Below are positions 52,321 through 61,666 of a stretch of DNA of 64,000 nt, piece by piece. Source of the DNA: CAYONZ01 sp964405465 (GTDB taxonomy: Bacteria > Bdellovibrionota > Bdellovibrionia > Bdellovibrionales > JAMPXM01); NCBI GenBank assembly GCA_964405465.1, contig CAYONZ010000001.1:139120-203119 (forward strand), written 5' to 3'. The position numbers and the translations under genes were made by a program. Position 1 is the first letter of the stretch. Each line of letters starts with the position of its first letter. The notes beneath the pieces were generated by a model, which saw only the letters and a program-made list of their open reading frames with translations, did not search any database and had not been told where the DNA came from.

Positions 52321-53475
52321 TTAAGGCAAGCTTGGGGCCGACTTCAGAATCCGATCCCTCAAATTCAAAAATGGCTGTTCGATAACCATGTGAAGAACCT
52401 GTGCTCCAACCATCGAAACTGCAAAAATAGCCAGGATCATCGCAGTTTCATTTTGAAGTAGGCTGATCTTTTTGAAAATTGGATGGAACAAATGAATGAG
52501 TTCCTTGTGTGTTAAATAAAACGCATAAGCCAAGGTGGCCATCATTGCTACGCCCGGAATGTGAATTCGACTAAGTACTGACTCTTTGGTCGCGGCACTC
52601 ATGACCAAGCCCCCGAATCCCAGGGAAAATGCAGGGAAACCAAAGACTGCCGCTGAGAGTGACGTTCGATCTGATGTTATCCAGCAAGCAAGGCCAAGAA
52701 AAATCAATCCAATAACCGCTGGCACGTTAGGAAGGTCCTCAAGCCGTCTAGTAGATGCTGGCCTGAAGGTGAAATGGAGCGCGATCACAACTCCCACCAA
52801 AAGGCCATCTAGGCGATTATAGCTTGGATAGTAAATGACTTTATCAAACAAGTTTCCCAAGCTCTTGTAATTTGGATCGGCAATGGCTGGCGCAATAAAA
52901 TTGAGCCAGAGGACTGCACGCAAAGTCATTCCCAAAATTAAAAAAGCAATCGGTAGTGCAAACGCAAAAAACTTTGGTCTGATCCAAGATCTTGTTAGAC
53001 CGACAAGAAAAACAAGCGAAGGAAGTACCAAATAGAAGTGCTCTTCCACGCAAAGAGACCAAGCATGTGAAAACCCACTCGCTTGAGAACGATCCAATCC
53101 GAAATTCTGCGCAAAAGTTAAAAATTTCCAAAGGGGTGAGAGGCCATGACCGTCATTCCACGAGGGAACAAGGAAATAAAGTCCTACAACTACAAGATAT
53201 GCAGGCAAAATTCTAAAGGAGCGTTTTATGTAGAAGGTTTTCAGGGAAGGAAGACCGCCAGACTTGAGTGGCTTGAACAGTTGGCTCGCAATCAGGAAGC
53301 CGCTGAGCACGAAGAAAAGATCAACCCCAGTCCAGCCATAGGGACTTATCCATGAAAGCCAACTCACGCCGCCTCTGTCCTGATAATGCCAGCAAAAGAC
53401 CAATAGAATGGCGAGCGCACGGAGCAAGTCCAATCCTGGAAATCTAATAGGATGAGATGGGCTATTTTTCTGCAT
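52321..53475 (-). CDS. Acyltransferase family 3 (OafA/YrhL type) membrane protein
   Basis: These integral membrane enzymes transfer acetyl or other acyl groups to cell-surface sugars. The N-terminal signature FPGLDLLRALAILLVFCWHY with the conserved His, then WTGVDLFFVLSGFLIASQLF, is diagnostic, and about ten hydrophobic helices follow over 384 residues. No extra SGNH domain is fused at the C-terminus. The glycan substrate cannot be predicted. Upstream, CCACACAG (53479-53486) and CTGTGTGG (53518-53525) form an inverted repeat around 31 bases. Confidence 0.88.
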   Translation of the reverse strand: MQKNSPSHPIRFPGLDLLRALAILLVFCWHYQDRGGVSWLSWISPYGWTGVDLFFVLSGFLIASQLFKPLKSGGLPSLKTFYIKRSFRILPAYLVVVGLYFLVPSWNDGHGLSPLWKFLTFAQNFGLDRSQASGFSHAWSLCVEEHFYLVLPSLVFLVGLTRSWIRPKFFAFALPIAFLILGMTLRAVLWLNFIAPAIADPNYKSLGNLFDKVIYYPSYNRLDGLLVGVVIALHFTFRPASTRRLEDLPNVPAVIGLIFLGLACWITSDRTSLSAAVFGFPAFSLGFGGLVMSAATKESVLSRIHIPGVAMMATLAYAFYLTHKELIHLFHPIFKKISLLQNETAMILAIFAVSMVGAQVLHMVIEQPFLNLRDRILKSAPSLP

Positions 53476-53611
53476 TTACCACACAGCGTATTTGGGCCAG
53501 TGCCTCAGATCAATGTACTGTGTGGAGCGCCATTTAGCCTTTCGGGAGGAATCCTTATTCCGTGGGAACAATCATTTGTCTTCGGAACCACAAACGGGAA
53601 CTGGACAGTGT

Positions 53612-54208
53612 TTATTTTGCGATAGTTATTTGTAAATCCACGGCTTTGGCATTCTTCAAAATGTCTTTAAGAGTTTTATCATCAGGCAAAGAGAACTCTA
53701 GATTTGATTTGTCTTGAATGGTGACGAGACTATTCCATGCGATTTCTGTATTGGCCGGGAGATGACTAAGTTCTTGTTTTAGAAAGCCAGGACTCATCTT
53801 TCTTTCAATCAGTTCTTTGGTGCTCTTGGTCCGATTGGTTCCGGGTAGCAATGCATACCAAAAATACCCACTACGATCTTGCCAGCTGTAAAGATCAGCC
53901 CCTTTCATAAACTGAGCCTTGTCGATAGAGTTCTTAGGCGAAGGTAAATGCGGCTGACAGTAGTTGCCTAAGACCTCTCTAAGATTGAAGGCCGATTTCA
54001 ACTTTGATTTTTGATTCTCGGTACAGTTCCAAAACTCATAATTCAAAACCTCACAAACAGTATTGTTTTGATATTTTGTTAGTTTTGCCTCTTCAAGAGC
54101 AGCCAAGTATTGCCCCGCAGCCGTGGCAACCTTGAGATTGCAATCGGCAAACGAAGTTGAGGCGAACAAGAAGCACAACAGTGAAAAGACTAGTTTGTAA
54201 TGATCCAT
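53612..54208 (-). CDS. Secreted protein of unknown function
   Basis: A 198-residue protein from the ATG at 54208, with a signal peptide (LVFSLLCFLFASTSFADC) and a mature part with four cysteines and a Trp-rich middle (YSWQDRSGYFWYALLPGTN). No family recognised. It stands alone between the acyltransferase gene and the broken beta-propeller gene, all on the minus strand. A longer start at 54220 adds four residues. Confidence 0.65.
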   Translation of the reverse strand: MDHYKLVFSLLCFLFASTSFADCNLKVATAAGQYLAALEEAKLTKYQNNTVCEVLNYEFWNCTENQKSKLKSAFNLREVLGNYCQPHLPSPKNSIDKAQFMKGADLYSWQDRSGYFWYALLPGTNRTKSTKELIERKMSPGFLKQELSHLPANTEIAWNSLVTIQDKSNLEFSLPDDKTLKDILKNAKAVDLQITIAK

Positions 54209-54445
54209 AATCTGAATCATTACAAACTGGCATTAAAAATCAATCATGATTTGATTTGGTGCTAACTCAATCCGAGGAACGTGCAATACCAATGAAGGCT
54301 TTAGTTGTGCCACCTGCTATCGATGACAGTTAGGGAACACCATTTTTCACAGTGGGGCTTCAAATTTCCGCCCCATGAGCATGTATATCCAATTTGTGTT
54401 TGTTGGGCATAGTGCCTTCTTTCTGCAAGCGATGTCGCATGAATT

Positions 54446-54957
54446 TTATTTTTGGATTGTAATTGGTGAATACGCCATCCCATCGGGCTCTCGACCCGCT
54501 TTGATTGAACCGACAAGATTTAAGTTTTTGAGATCAATAATTGAAATTTGATCTAAGCTGGCATGAGCAATAAACGCATGATTGGCCTTGGGGTCGACGG
54601 CTATTCCAATCGGAATAGAGCTGTCTTTGAAGGCGTCGCCAAACATTTTTCCGGCTGTATCCATGTTTCCCTTAGGAAAATAAACTGTTTTGATATTTTT
54701 TTTGGTGATCGAATCAAAAACAGTGAGACTTCCAGATTGGGCATTGGTCACGAGGACACGTTGGTGGTCAGGTGTGAACTTCACTCGTATCGGGAATTCT
54801 CCGGCTTTAAGAATAGATTTGATCTTGAGAGTACTGGCATCCAGAACGGTTAAGTTATTTGCAGATCGATTGGTGACCCACACCTCATTATTGAAATCAC
54901 TAAAATCAATTCCTTCGGGCCCTTTGTCTGTAAGGAGAAACAAATTATTTTCTTCAT
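54446..54957 (-). pseudogene. Broken YVTN-type beta-propeller protein
   Basis: The frame from 54943 to the stop at 54446 encodes three YVTN/YncE-like blades (NNEVWVTNRSANNLTVLDAS, HQRVLVTNAQSGSLTVFDSI, NHAFIAHASLDQISIIDLKN) and ends in REPDGMAYSPI. It has no good start of its own. Just upstream an ATG at 54957 with GGAGG before it opens a signal-peptide-like MKKIICFS in a different frame. I read this as a gene whose start survives but whose first blades were deleted, with loss of frame. Full-length relatives are usually about twice as long. Confidence 0.6.
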
Positions 54958-55046
54958 GAAAGACCTCCGAATTAGTCCACTTGCGGTTGCTTTGAGGTTT
55001 TTTGTATGTTGATTATTTATCCATATAATGTTATAAATTTATCAAC

Positions 55047-55907
55047 ATGAAGTTTTTCATACCTCCGGAATACTGTCTAATTGTAAGCGCCTTCAGCCAG
55101 GCTTCAACCCTCAGGGGGGCGGCCCAATTATTGGGAACTGACCCCGCTGCTCTGGTCAGAAAAGTTCAGCGAATTAATCAGGAGTACGGGTTTCTTGAAA
55201 AAATTGGAAATCGATGGACTGTCACGAGCTCTGGACAAAAGCTTGCTTATTGGACTGAAGAAATGATTAACAGCCAAAAGCTTCTTTCGGAAGAAGCGCC
55301 AAGGTTAAGAGTTTCAGCCTATTCTTGGCTGACAGAAGATATGCTGATTCCGAACTTTAAGTCGCTAGATACCAATTTTAAATCGAAGTTTAAGTGGTCT
55401 TTTCAAATGGGTGGTTCTGATCTTGAACAAGACCTCATCTCCAATCGCACTGATTTTGTGATTCATGGAAAAGCTCCAAATAGCCCAAATGTTGCCCATC
55501 GAAGAATTTGCTCTTTTCCTTGGGCTGGTGTCGTTCCTTACTCGTGGAAAAATGAAGTCAGCCGTTTAAATCAAAAGCAATTGGTGGAGTTTTTGGATAA
55601 AAAAGATTTCTGCCGTCATGCGAGTTTGAATCCAACGACTGTCTTGAATTATGAACCCGAGAGAATTCATGACCTGGTTCTTGACGGTGTGATTGGCTTG
55701 AGATCTGCTGTCGTCAATGGTTTAGGTTGGAGTGCACTACCAGCAATGTCTGTTCAATCGGCCATTAGAGAAAAGAAGCTATTGAAGATAAACTTGCCTA
55801 TTGCCTATAGCGACGATGTTTCAATTTGGTGGATGCGCTCTCGTAAAGACGCTTCAGCGCAAAGCAAGCAGATCGCAGCATGGATTCAAAAATTCGATGT
55901 GATTTGA
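55047..55907 (+). CDS. LysR-family transcriptional regulator (divergent member)
   Basis: The N-terminal 60 residues follow the LysR winged helix layout (YCLIVSAFSQASTLRGAAQL, then TDPAALVRKVQRINQEYG), and the remainder resembles the effector-binding domain, ending with GLGWSALPAMSVQSAIREKK. 286 residues. It is transcribed divergently from the broken beta-propeller gene, with 89 bases between their starts, the classical LysR arrangement, so that gene may have been its target. Effector unknown. Confidence 0.78.
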   Translation: MKFFIPPEYCLIVSAFSQASTLRGAAQLLGTDPAALVRKVQRINQEYGFLEKIGNRWTVTSSGQKLAYWTEEMINSQKLLSEEAPRLRVSAYSWLTEDMLIPNFKSLDTNFKSKFKWSFQMGGSDLEQDLISNRTDFVIHGKAPNSPNVAHRRICSFPWAGVVPYSWKNEVSRLNQKQLVEFLDKKDFCRHASLNPTTVLNYEPERIHDLVLDGVIGLRSAVVNGLGWSALPAMSVQSAIREKKLLKINLPIAYSDDVSIWWMRSRKDASAQSKQIAAWIQKFDVI

Positions 55908-56084
55908 ACCTAGTTTTCTTTTGAGTATCGTTTTTAATTCTTATGGCTTCAAAATACCAAAACATGGCCTCGAAAATGTATTGTTTAAATGGAATGAGAC
56001 TCGTTTCGAATTGCATCTATCTCACTGGTCGCAATATTCACAAGTCTTTATAACACACCTCACGATGGGCGACTGGAATTGGCA

Positions 56085-58676
56085 CTAGTTGTCGTTTAGA
56101 TAAATTGGACCTCTTACATAATTTGAACCAATGAAAGAACTCAATCCATTGAACTCTGTAGTGAATCCATATCCAAGAGCAATTGAAGTCTTTAAATAAA
56201 GACCCCTGCCAACATTACCAATGGCAAAGCTTTTTGATATTATTTCTCCACCGACATTTTTATCAGGTCTACCTTGTAAAAATAATGCCGAATTCGCTTG
56301 CGCACTAAAACCATGCCTACCATTCTCAAAAGAAATAGCTCCTACCGATGTTGATAAAACAGAATTTTCACCTGCTCCAAAACCATCATTTCCATTGCCA
56401 TGAGAGTAAGCTCCTGAACTATAAATCGATGACCTATCTCTCGCGGCAAAACCATTGACTAAATTTCCATGAGCAATTGCATATTTTGATTCAATTGATC
56501 CAGCTGATTCACTTACAAATCCACTTAGTAAATTTCCGGCACTCACAACTAATCCGATCTGCAGGTCAACGGCATGTGAATCAACAAATGACATAATGCT
56601 ACTACCTGTTGAGACTTTAATTCCATCACCTGTAAAATTTGTAACACCTACCATACTTAATTCAACACCGCCCCTATTCTTAACCAAAATTCCGTTATTT
56701 CTATTAAGGCATGAACCATCTCCCTCTATTACTAAATTGCGAATGGCTCCAAGATAAGTGTTGTCGATTACGAATCCCGAGTTACATGAGGTTCTGATAA
56801 CTGTTTTTAATAATGAACTTTTCAATTCTTTGAAAATTAGAGTTTCTTTTTTTTCTATCGATCCAAAATAAGGAAAGGTCAAAGTAAGCACACCTTCAGA
56901 ATTTACACTTGCTATTTTCCATAATCCCCTTATACCGTCTTTAGGGGTACCTCCAGTCTGTATAGGCCTTTCATCTATTATTATGTACTGCCCCGGACTA
57001 ATCCATGACGGAATTGTAACTTTGAAGTCTTTAATTTTGAGAGTAATGCTAGCTTGCCTGTGGGCAATAGATTGAATAAAAGTGGAAGTAAAATTGTCAG
57101 AAAATTTAAAAGGAGTCGGTCTTTCACCAACAATCTGAACTTGTCCCATGTCTAAATTGCTAAGTACAATTCCGCTATCATTACCGGAATAAATTCCGGC
57201 CAAATTAATGATCGTACCACTCTCATTTTTTATTTTGCTTAATTCTAAATCGGTTTTTAATTCGGCATAATTCGAAGGGTAGTAATTACATTTCTCTTCA
57301 TATTTGCAATTATACGCACCCATTATGTTATTTCTACTAATAAAAATTGGTAATGGGATTTTTGTGACTTTTAAAAAGTCTTGAGCTGGAATCGTACTAT
57401 CTACATTCGAACCAGCTTCGATGTTATTTGCTAAAATGTGAACTACTATTCCTAATGCTGCCCGACTTTTTGAGTCTGTTAATAAATCTGATTTTTTAAT
57501 AATACCTTGAATTGTTCTTGTGTTTTCAATCGCCTCTGAATAACTTAAATCAATTAGCGATCCTTCAGTCGCGCTAAATCCCGAGCTACCATTCATATAT
57601 GCTTTATTTCTATAAGCGGAATTTGGAATTCTATGACTAACAAGATGACTTCCATTTTGAGCGGCGTATCCTGCGTAACCATTTTTCCCTGAAAAACATG
57701 CAGCACAATCCAATTCGCTACCATTCAATGCTGAAAATCCTCTCTCGACATTGCCGAATGCTGAAGCGGCTTGTAGAAATATTTGTGCTCCGTGATCTGA
57801 AATTACCCCATCAGTATTATTGCTATTTGCAGATGAATTATTAATATGAATAATCGATCTATTCATCGCATAATAACCTCTTCTCTCGTTTCCAGATGCG
57901 GCTACGCGATCCACTGATGCAGTAGACCCGCCACTAGTAACTAGGCCTTGACCATCAAAATTTACTAATCCGACATAGGGACCAATCTTTGCGTCTCCGC
58001 CAAAGCGAACGCTGATGCCCGAGAGATTTGTTGTCCATAGTGTATTCTCATCTCCAGTGTAATTTCCATTTAAGACGACGTTCATCAAAGAGAACTTTGC
58101 ACCGTCGACAAAAAAACCTCCAGTTCTTGTAAAATTGAAAACTGTCCTCAATACATACGCCTGAGCAGAGGGCATCAACTTTAAATTGTCTCCACATAAG
58201 CCATCGCGTTTTAATATTAATTGCGCCTTAATGAAATTCGACCCTTTTTGTACTATTTTCCATGCCCCAGCGTGCGCATACGATTCATAATTGGGTTCAA
58301 TAAATTTGTTGGGTATAAAAAGATAATGATCCACTACAATGTTTGAAAGATCAGACGTTGGATCGACCGCATAGGTCACGTAGCACCTGTTATGTAGCTC
58401 ACCAGACTCATCTGGGATAGACACAGCATGCATGACACTGCTAAGTTTTACTGGCAATGGCGGTGCTCCTTCAACGTTAAATCCCGAAGAAGTAATGATT
58501 ATTGGTGAACTAAAACTATAGCTTGCAGGAACAAGTCTTATAGTGCCAGGGGTTCCTTTAAAAAAGCGTAATAGCCCGACCTCGCTACTTGCTAGCGTAA
58601 AATTCTGAAATGCAACAAATAACATGGGCATCACAATTGATAGTGATAGTATCATTATTAATTTTTTCTTAGACAA
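56085..58676 (-). CDS. Large secreted right-handed beta-helix protein (adhesin or fibre candidate)
   Basis: An 863-residue protein with a signal peptide (IMILSLSIVMPMLFVAFQNF). From about residue 190 it is built of short repeats in which Asn-Gly-Ser turns alternate with aliphatic strands (GFSALNGSELDCAACFSGKN, YAAQNGSHLVSHRI, GFSATEGSLIDLSYSEAIEN); similar units recur at the C-terminus (GFGAGENSVLSTSVGAISFE). This is typical of parallel beta-helix surface proteins and phage tail-spike-like fibres. The DNA is visibly AT-richer than the core genes, suggesting acquisition. It converges with the LysR gene at 55047. A prey- or surface-binding function is inference. Confidence 0.8.
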   Translation of the reverse strand: MSKKKLIMILSLSIVMPMLFVAFQNFTLASSEVGLLRFFKGTPGTIRLVPASYSFSSPIIITSSGFNVEGAPPLPVKLSSVMHAVSIPDESGELHNRCYVTYAVDPTSDLSNIVVDHYLFIPNKFIEPNYESYAHAGAWKIVQKGSNFIKAQLILKRDGLCGDNLKLMPSAQAYVLRTVFNFTRTGGFFVDGAKFSLMNVVLNGNYTGDENTLWTTNLSGISVRFGGDAKIGPYVGLVNFDGQGLVTSGGSTASVDRVAASGNERRGYYAMNRSIIHINNSSANSNNTDGVISDHGAQIFLQAASAFGNVERGFSALNGSELDCAACFSGKNGYAGYAAQNGSHLVSHRIPNSAYRNKAYMNGSSGFSATEGSLIDLSYSEAIENTRTIQGIIKKSDLLTDSKSRAALGIVVHILANNIEAGSNVDSTIPAQDFLKVTKIPLPIFISRNNIMGAYNCKYEEKCNYYPSNYAELKTDLELSKIKNESGTIINLAGIYSGNDSGIVLSNLDMGQVQIVGERPTPFKFSDNFTSTFIQSIAHRQASITLKIKDFKVTIPSWISPGQYIIIDERPIQTGGTPKDGIRGLWKIASVNSEGVLTLTFPYFGSIEKKETLIFKELKSSLLKTVIRTSCNSGFVIDNTYLGAIRNLVIEGDGSCLNRNNGILVKNRGGVELSMVGVTNFTGDGIKVSTGSSIMSFVDSHAVDLQIGLVVSAGNLLSGFVSESAGSIESKYAIAHGNLVNGFAARDRSSIYSSGAYSHGNGNDGFGAGENSVLSTSVGAISFENGRHGFSAQANSALFLQGRPDKNVGGEIISKSFAIGNVGRGLYLKTSIALGYGFTTEFNGLSSFIGSNYVRGPIYLNDN

Positions 58677-58924
58677 ACTATCCCCTCTCCATTGGTCTTT
58701 CCCGTATATTTATATCGGTAGATTGCTTTTTTTCGCTTAGAAATAAATTTATCTCATGAATTGTTGACTTCAAATCGCTTTTAAGTGAATTGGGGAACCT
58801 CTTTAAAATAGACGGTCTCAATCAAGATTGGGGCGCAGGAAGAGGTCTAATGCCTGCTTGACGGCTTAACGACAAAACACGTCCATTGAGGGTGCTGATT
58901 TTTACCCGGCTTGAATACAATCTT

Positions 58925-59104
58925 ATGCGTTTAGTAACGGAGATAAGTTTGGATAGGCTATATGAAGGTTTGCTCATTCCAAATTTTGATTTATCATCGC
59001 CAATTGGAAAGTTTCTTATGGAAATTTATCCCGACGGAGAAGTATTAAGATTCTATCTTGGTGATAGCGTAAATTCAGATCATAAGTCACAGGGTCACAT
59101 GTAA
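58925..59104 (+). CDS. Possible small protein (low confidence)
   Basis: A 59-residue frame from the ATG at 58925 (MRLVTEISLDRLYEGLLIPN), extendable to a TTG at 58886. No ribosome site stands out and no family is recognised, though the composition is protein-like. The flanking spacers 58677-58885 and 59105-59338 show no other supported feature. Confidence 0.25.
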   Translation: MRLVTEISLDRLYEGLLIPNFDLSSPIGKFLMEIYPDGEVLRFYLGDSVNSDHKSQGHM

Positions 59105-59338
59105 TATTAAGTAAATTTTGTTCCGCAATACCTTTGCCAAATTTTCGAGACAGTAAAATACCTATTTGCAATCTGTCGATCCGCATGTGGTTAAGATTTT
59201 CAGTATCGTCAGCTGAGTGAAGCGCTAGGGTGGCTTCATATATTTGTTGATTATTAAAAACTCAATTTCCTCGGAGAACCTTGTTCGGGGCTCTCGCAAA
59301 AGACTGCATCAAATTATCGATTGGGATTCATTTTGAAC

Positions 59339-59758
59339 CTACTCTTTAGATTGCAAAAAGGCCTGTCCCACGCCGATCTCCCAGTTTCCGTGTGCTAAGT
59401 CTTTCATTGCTACCAATTCCTCGCATTCAACCCATTTATATTGGATCACGTTTTCGTGTTGTTTCGGTTCATTTTTGACTCTGCAAACAAAATGAAAGAT
59501 CAAGTGCCATCCCCCGGGAAGAACAAAAGATTCCACGTTATGCAGTTTTATATTGGAATCCGAAAATCCATATTCTGTAGCAACTGTCGCTGCCTTTTCT
59601 ATTGGATCTTCACCAAACTTGAGTCCTGGGGCCGGAATCCACCAACCATTCTTGTCTGGATTAGGGGCCGTCTTGTACTTAACGAGCAGGAGCCTATTTT
59701 CTTTAACAAATCCAACGTAAACAATCGGCTTAATCACACCTTCTTTTGTCGCAAACAT
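59339..59758 (-). CDS. Nudix-fold protein with degenerate Nudix box
   Basis: The Nudix fold is evident from KTAPNPDKNGWWIPAPGLKF, the helix region and IQYKWVECEEL. The Nudix box reads GLKFGEDPIEKAATVATEYG where the consensus is G-x5-E-x7-R-E-x-x-E-E-x-G; the Arg and two metal-binding Glu are missing. Hydrolysis is doubtful, and a ligand-sensing role is possible. I chose the ATG at 59758 because GGAGGT lies just before it, giving 139 residues; the longer frame to 59806 lacks this. It is divergent from a LysR regulator 78 bases away. Confidence 0.75.
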   Translation of the reverse strand: MFATKEGVIKPIVYVGFVKENRLLLVKYKTAPNPDKNGWWIPAPGLKFGEDPIEKAATVATEYGFSDSNIKLHNVESFVLPGGWHLIFHFVCRVKNEPKQHENVIQYKWVECEELVAMKDLAHGNWEIGVGQAFLQSKE

Positions 59759-59836
59759 CGATACCTCCAATGAGAAGAAATCTATCTTAAACTTGTTGAA
59801 AACCAAAACTATCCTTTCTATACCTAAAGGTTAGAA

Positions 59837-60766
59837 ATGCTAACTATGCCAGATTTTAACAAGTTGAAGGTCTTTTACATTGTTTACTTGAATAAAAGTA
59901 TTGTTCGGGCCGCCACTGTTTTGAATGTCACGCGTTCTGCAGTCAGCCAGAGTCTGAAGGCTTTGGAAGAAGAAATTCAAGCTTCGCTTTTCGTGAGAGA
60001 CAGTCAAAAGGTTCAACCCACCCTCGCGGCTGATTCTCTTTTCAAAGTAATGGGGCCTTTCATGCAGGAGCTAGAGGCAACCCTTCAGCATATTGAATCC
60101 GGAAGAAAGTATCCAACGGGTCATTTGAAAATCGGAGCACCACTTGATTTTGGATCAGATCGCTTAACCGAAGCTATCGCGAGATTTCGAACTCTTCATT
60201 CGACTGTGAGTTTTGAGGTGGTTCTAGGGGTGCCAACGAAGCAGTTGAATTTGTTAGCCGACGGAAAACTTGATCTTGCGTTTATCGACAACGGTAATTT
60301 GTTTGAAAAAAATCATCCCATATCAATAGAAACAGTTTATCGGGAGGAGTTTGTTCTGGTTGCCAGCCAAAAACTATATTCTGAGAAAATTGCGGGCGAT
60401 CACTCTCTGTCACTTCTGCAAAAGCTTCCAGCCGTTGATTATCTCCCCCATGGTCCTGTAATTCGAATGTGGTTTAAACATCATTTTGGCAAGTCCATTT
60501 CAGATTTGAATCTGGTCTATAGTGCAGAAAGTGTTCGTGCCGTTTTTAAAGCGGTTTCAATGGGGCTAGGTATTGGAGTTATTCCATCTCATCTTCTGCA
60601 ACCGGTAAATACCCATCGGCTGCAGATTATTTCGACAAACAAAAAAGAGTTTATCAATCAAATCACACTTGCGCTTCCGCTGTCGAAAAGACTGACTCTT
60701 ACGGAAAGAGCATTTATTTCGTATTGCAAAAGTGGCGGTTTAGAACGATCAGGGTCGGGGAAGTGA
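59837..60766 (+). CDS. LysR-family transcriptional regulator
   Basis: A typical LysR protein: winged helix-turn-helix at residues 5-65 (VYLNKSIVRAATVLNVTRSA, VSQSLKALEEEIQASLFVRD) and a substrate-binding domain from about 90 (GHLKIGAPLDFGSDRLTEAI) to GLGIGVIPSHLL near residue 255. 309 residues. AAAGG lies six bases before the ATG. Its divergent neighbour, the degenerate Nudix gene, is the likely target; the shared 78-base spacer would hold the operator. Confidence 0.9.
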   Translation: MLTMPDFNKLKVFYIVYLNKSIVRAATVLNVTRSAVSQSLKALEEEIQASLFVRDSQKVQPTLAADSLFKVMGPFMQELEATLQHIESGRKYPTGHLKIGAPLDFGSDRLTEAIARFRTLHSTVSFEVVLGVPTKQLNLLADGKLDLAFIDNGNLFEKNHPISIETVYREEFVLVASQKLYSEKIAGDHSLSLLQKLPAVDYLPHGPVIRMWFKHHFGKSISDLNLVYSAESVRAVFKAVSMGLGIGVIPSHLLQPVNTHRLQIISTNKKEFINQITLALPLSKRLTLTERAFISYCKSGGLERSGSGK

Positions 60767-60835
60767 TAACTGATGTTCTGTTGAAAATAAAATAACTTTG
60801 CAACTTTTTGCTCAATTGTTACCAATATTCTAAAG

Positions 60836-61333
60836 ATGAAGAAAACTGAAAGTGAATGGATAATATTGGTCGAAGAAATAGCGCCTGAACTTTATCGCTA
60901 TTTTTTGGGGTCATTTAACGCCCCCTCTTCAGCGGATCTTGTGCAAGAGACACTGATTCGTTTGGTTACAAAATGTCGTAAGGGCGAATTCAACCATTCG
61001 CAAGGAAACATCAAGAGTTATGCTTTTGGAATTGCTCGATTTGTACGCTTAGAGGAATTGAAAAAAAAATCTTTAATTGAACTAGTAGAAGATGAGTCTC
61101 AATTCGACAAAATTCCACATCAAGACACAAGTGAAGAGGAGCAAATTGAAAGGCTAAGATGGGCCATCACACGACTGAGCCCGATTGAACAAGATCTAAT
61201 TCTGCAAATGATAAACGAGGAGTCGACTTTTGAAGCCATCGCAAAGCAATTCTCTATGCCGGTAGGAACTGTGAAAAGTCATATCCACCGGGCCAAAGAA
61301 AAGCTTAGAAAAATACTGGAGGTAAAACTATGA
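60836..61333 (+). CDS. ECF-type RNA polymerase sigma factor
   Basis: A 165-residue extracytoplasmic-function sigma factor with region 2 (SADLVQETLIRLVTKCRKGE) and region 4 (LSPIEQDLILQMINEESTFE, PVGTVKSHIHRAKEKLRKIL), and no region 3. It redirects RNA polymerase to a small regulon in response to an envelope or other signal. The ATG overlap with the following membrane protein (ATGA) supports a sigma/anti-sigma pair. Autoregulation is likely. Confidence 0.92.
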   Translation: MKKTESEWIILVEEIAPELYRYFLGSFNAPSSADLVQETLIRLVTKCRKGEFNHSQGNIKSYAFGIARFVRLEELKKKSLIELVEDESQFDKIPHQDTSEEEQIERLRWAITRLSPIEQDLILQMINEESTFEAIAKQFSMPVGTVKSHIHRAKEKLRKILEVKL

Positions 61334-61641
61334 GCCGAAATGACGATCGAGACAATGACTTGGATGAATTGCTGAAACCCTTGAAATCGGTTTCCTCACA
61401 TGATCTTCAAATGCAACGATGGAAATCTGCAGTTATATCGGCGCAAAAAATATCTCCACAACATGCATTTACTGCTCGGACGAAGTGGGTCTTGCAGACT
61501 GTTGCGGCAGGGTTTGTGGGATTTGCAATTGGTGCTGCTGTGTTTGGACGAACAGATATTCGCTTCAATCAACCTGAAACTGTCGCAAAGATTTCTGCTG
61601 GAGATGCAACTTTTGAAAGATCGCACGACAATTTAGATTAG
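61330..61641 (+). CDS. Putative membrane anti-sigma factor
   Basis: A 103-residue protein with an acidic N-terminus of about 50 residues, one membrane helix (residues 53-72, WVLQTVAAGFVGFAIGAAVF) and a short periplasmic tail. It overlaps the ECF sigma gene by four bases. The zinc-binding H-C-C motif of ZAS anti-sigma factors is absent. Position and topology, rather than sequence family, suggest that it holds the sigma factor at the membrane. Confidence 0.65.
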   Translation: MSRNDDRDNDLDELLKPLKSVSSHDLQMQRWKSAVISAQKISPQHAFTARTKWVLQTVAAGFVGFAIGAAVFGRTDIRFNQPETVAKISAGDATFERSHDNLD

Positions 61642-61666
61642 AAACTAAATTTATTTAGGAGAAAAT

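Noticed and set aside
54301..54516. A 71-codon minus-strand frame downstream of the beta-propeller remnant
   Set aside because: It is mostly a shifted reading of the remnant and its 3' flank, without ribosome site or domain.
59260..59305. Hairpin with GGAGA/TCTCG-like arms downstream of the Nudix gene
   Set aside because: The pairing is imperfect and interrupted; no terminator call is justified.
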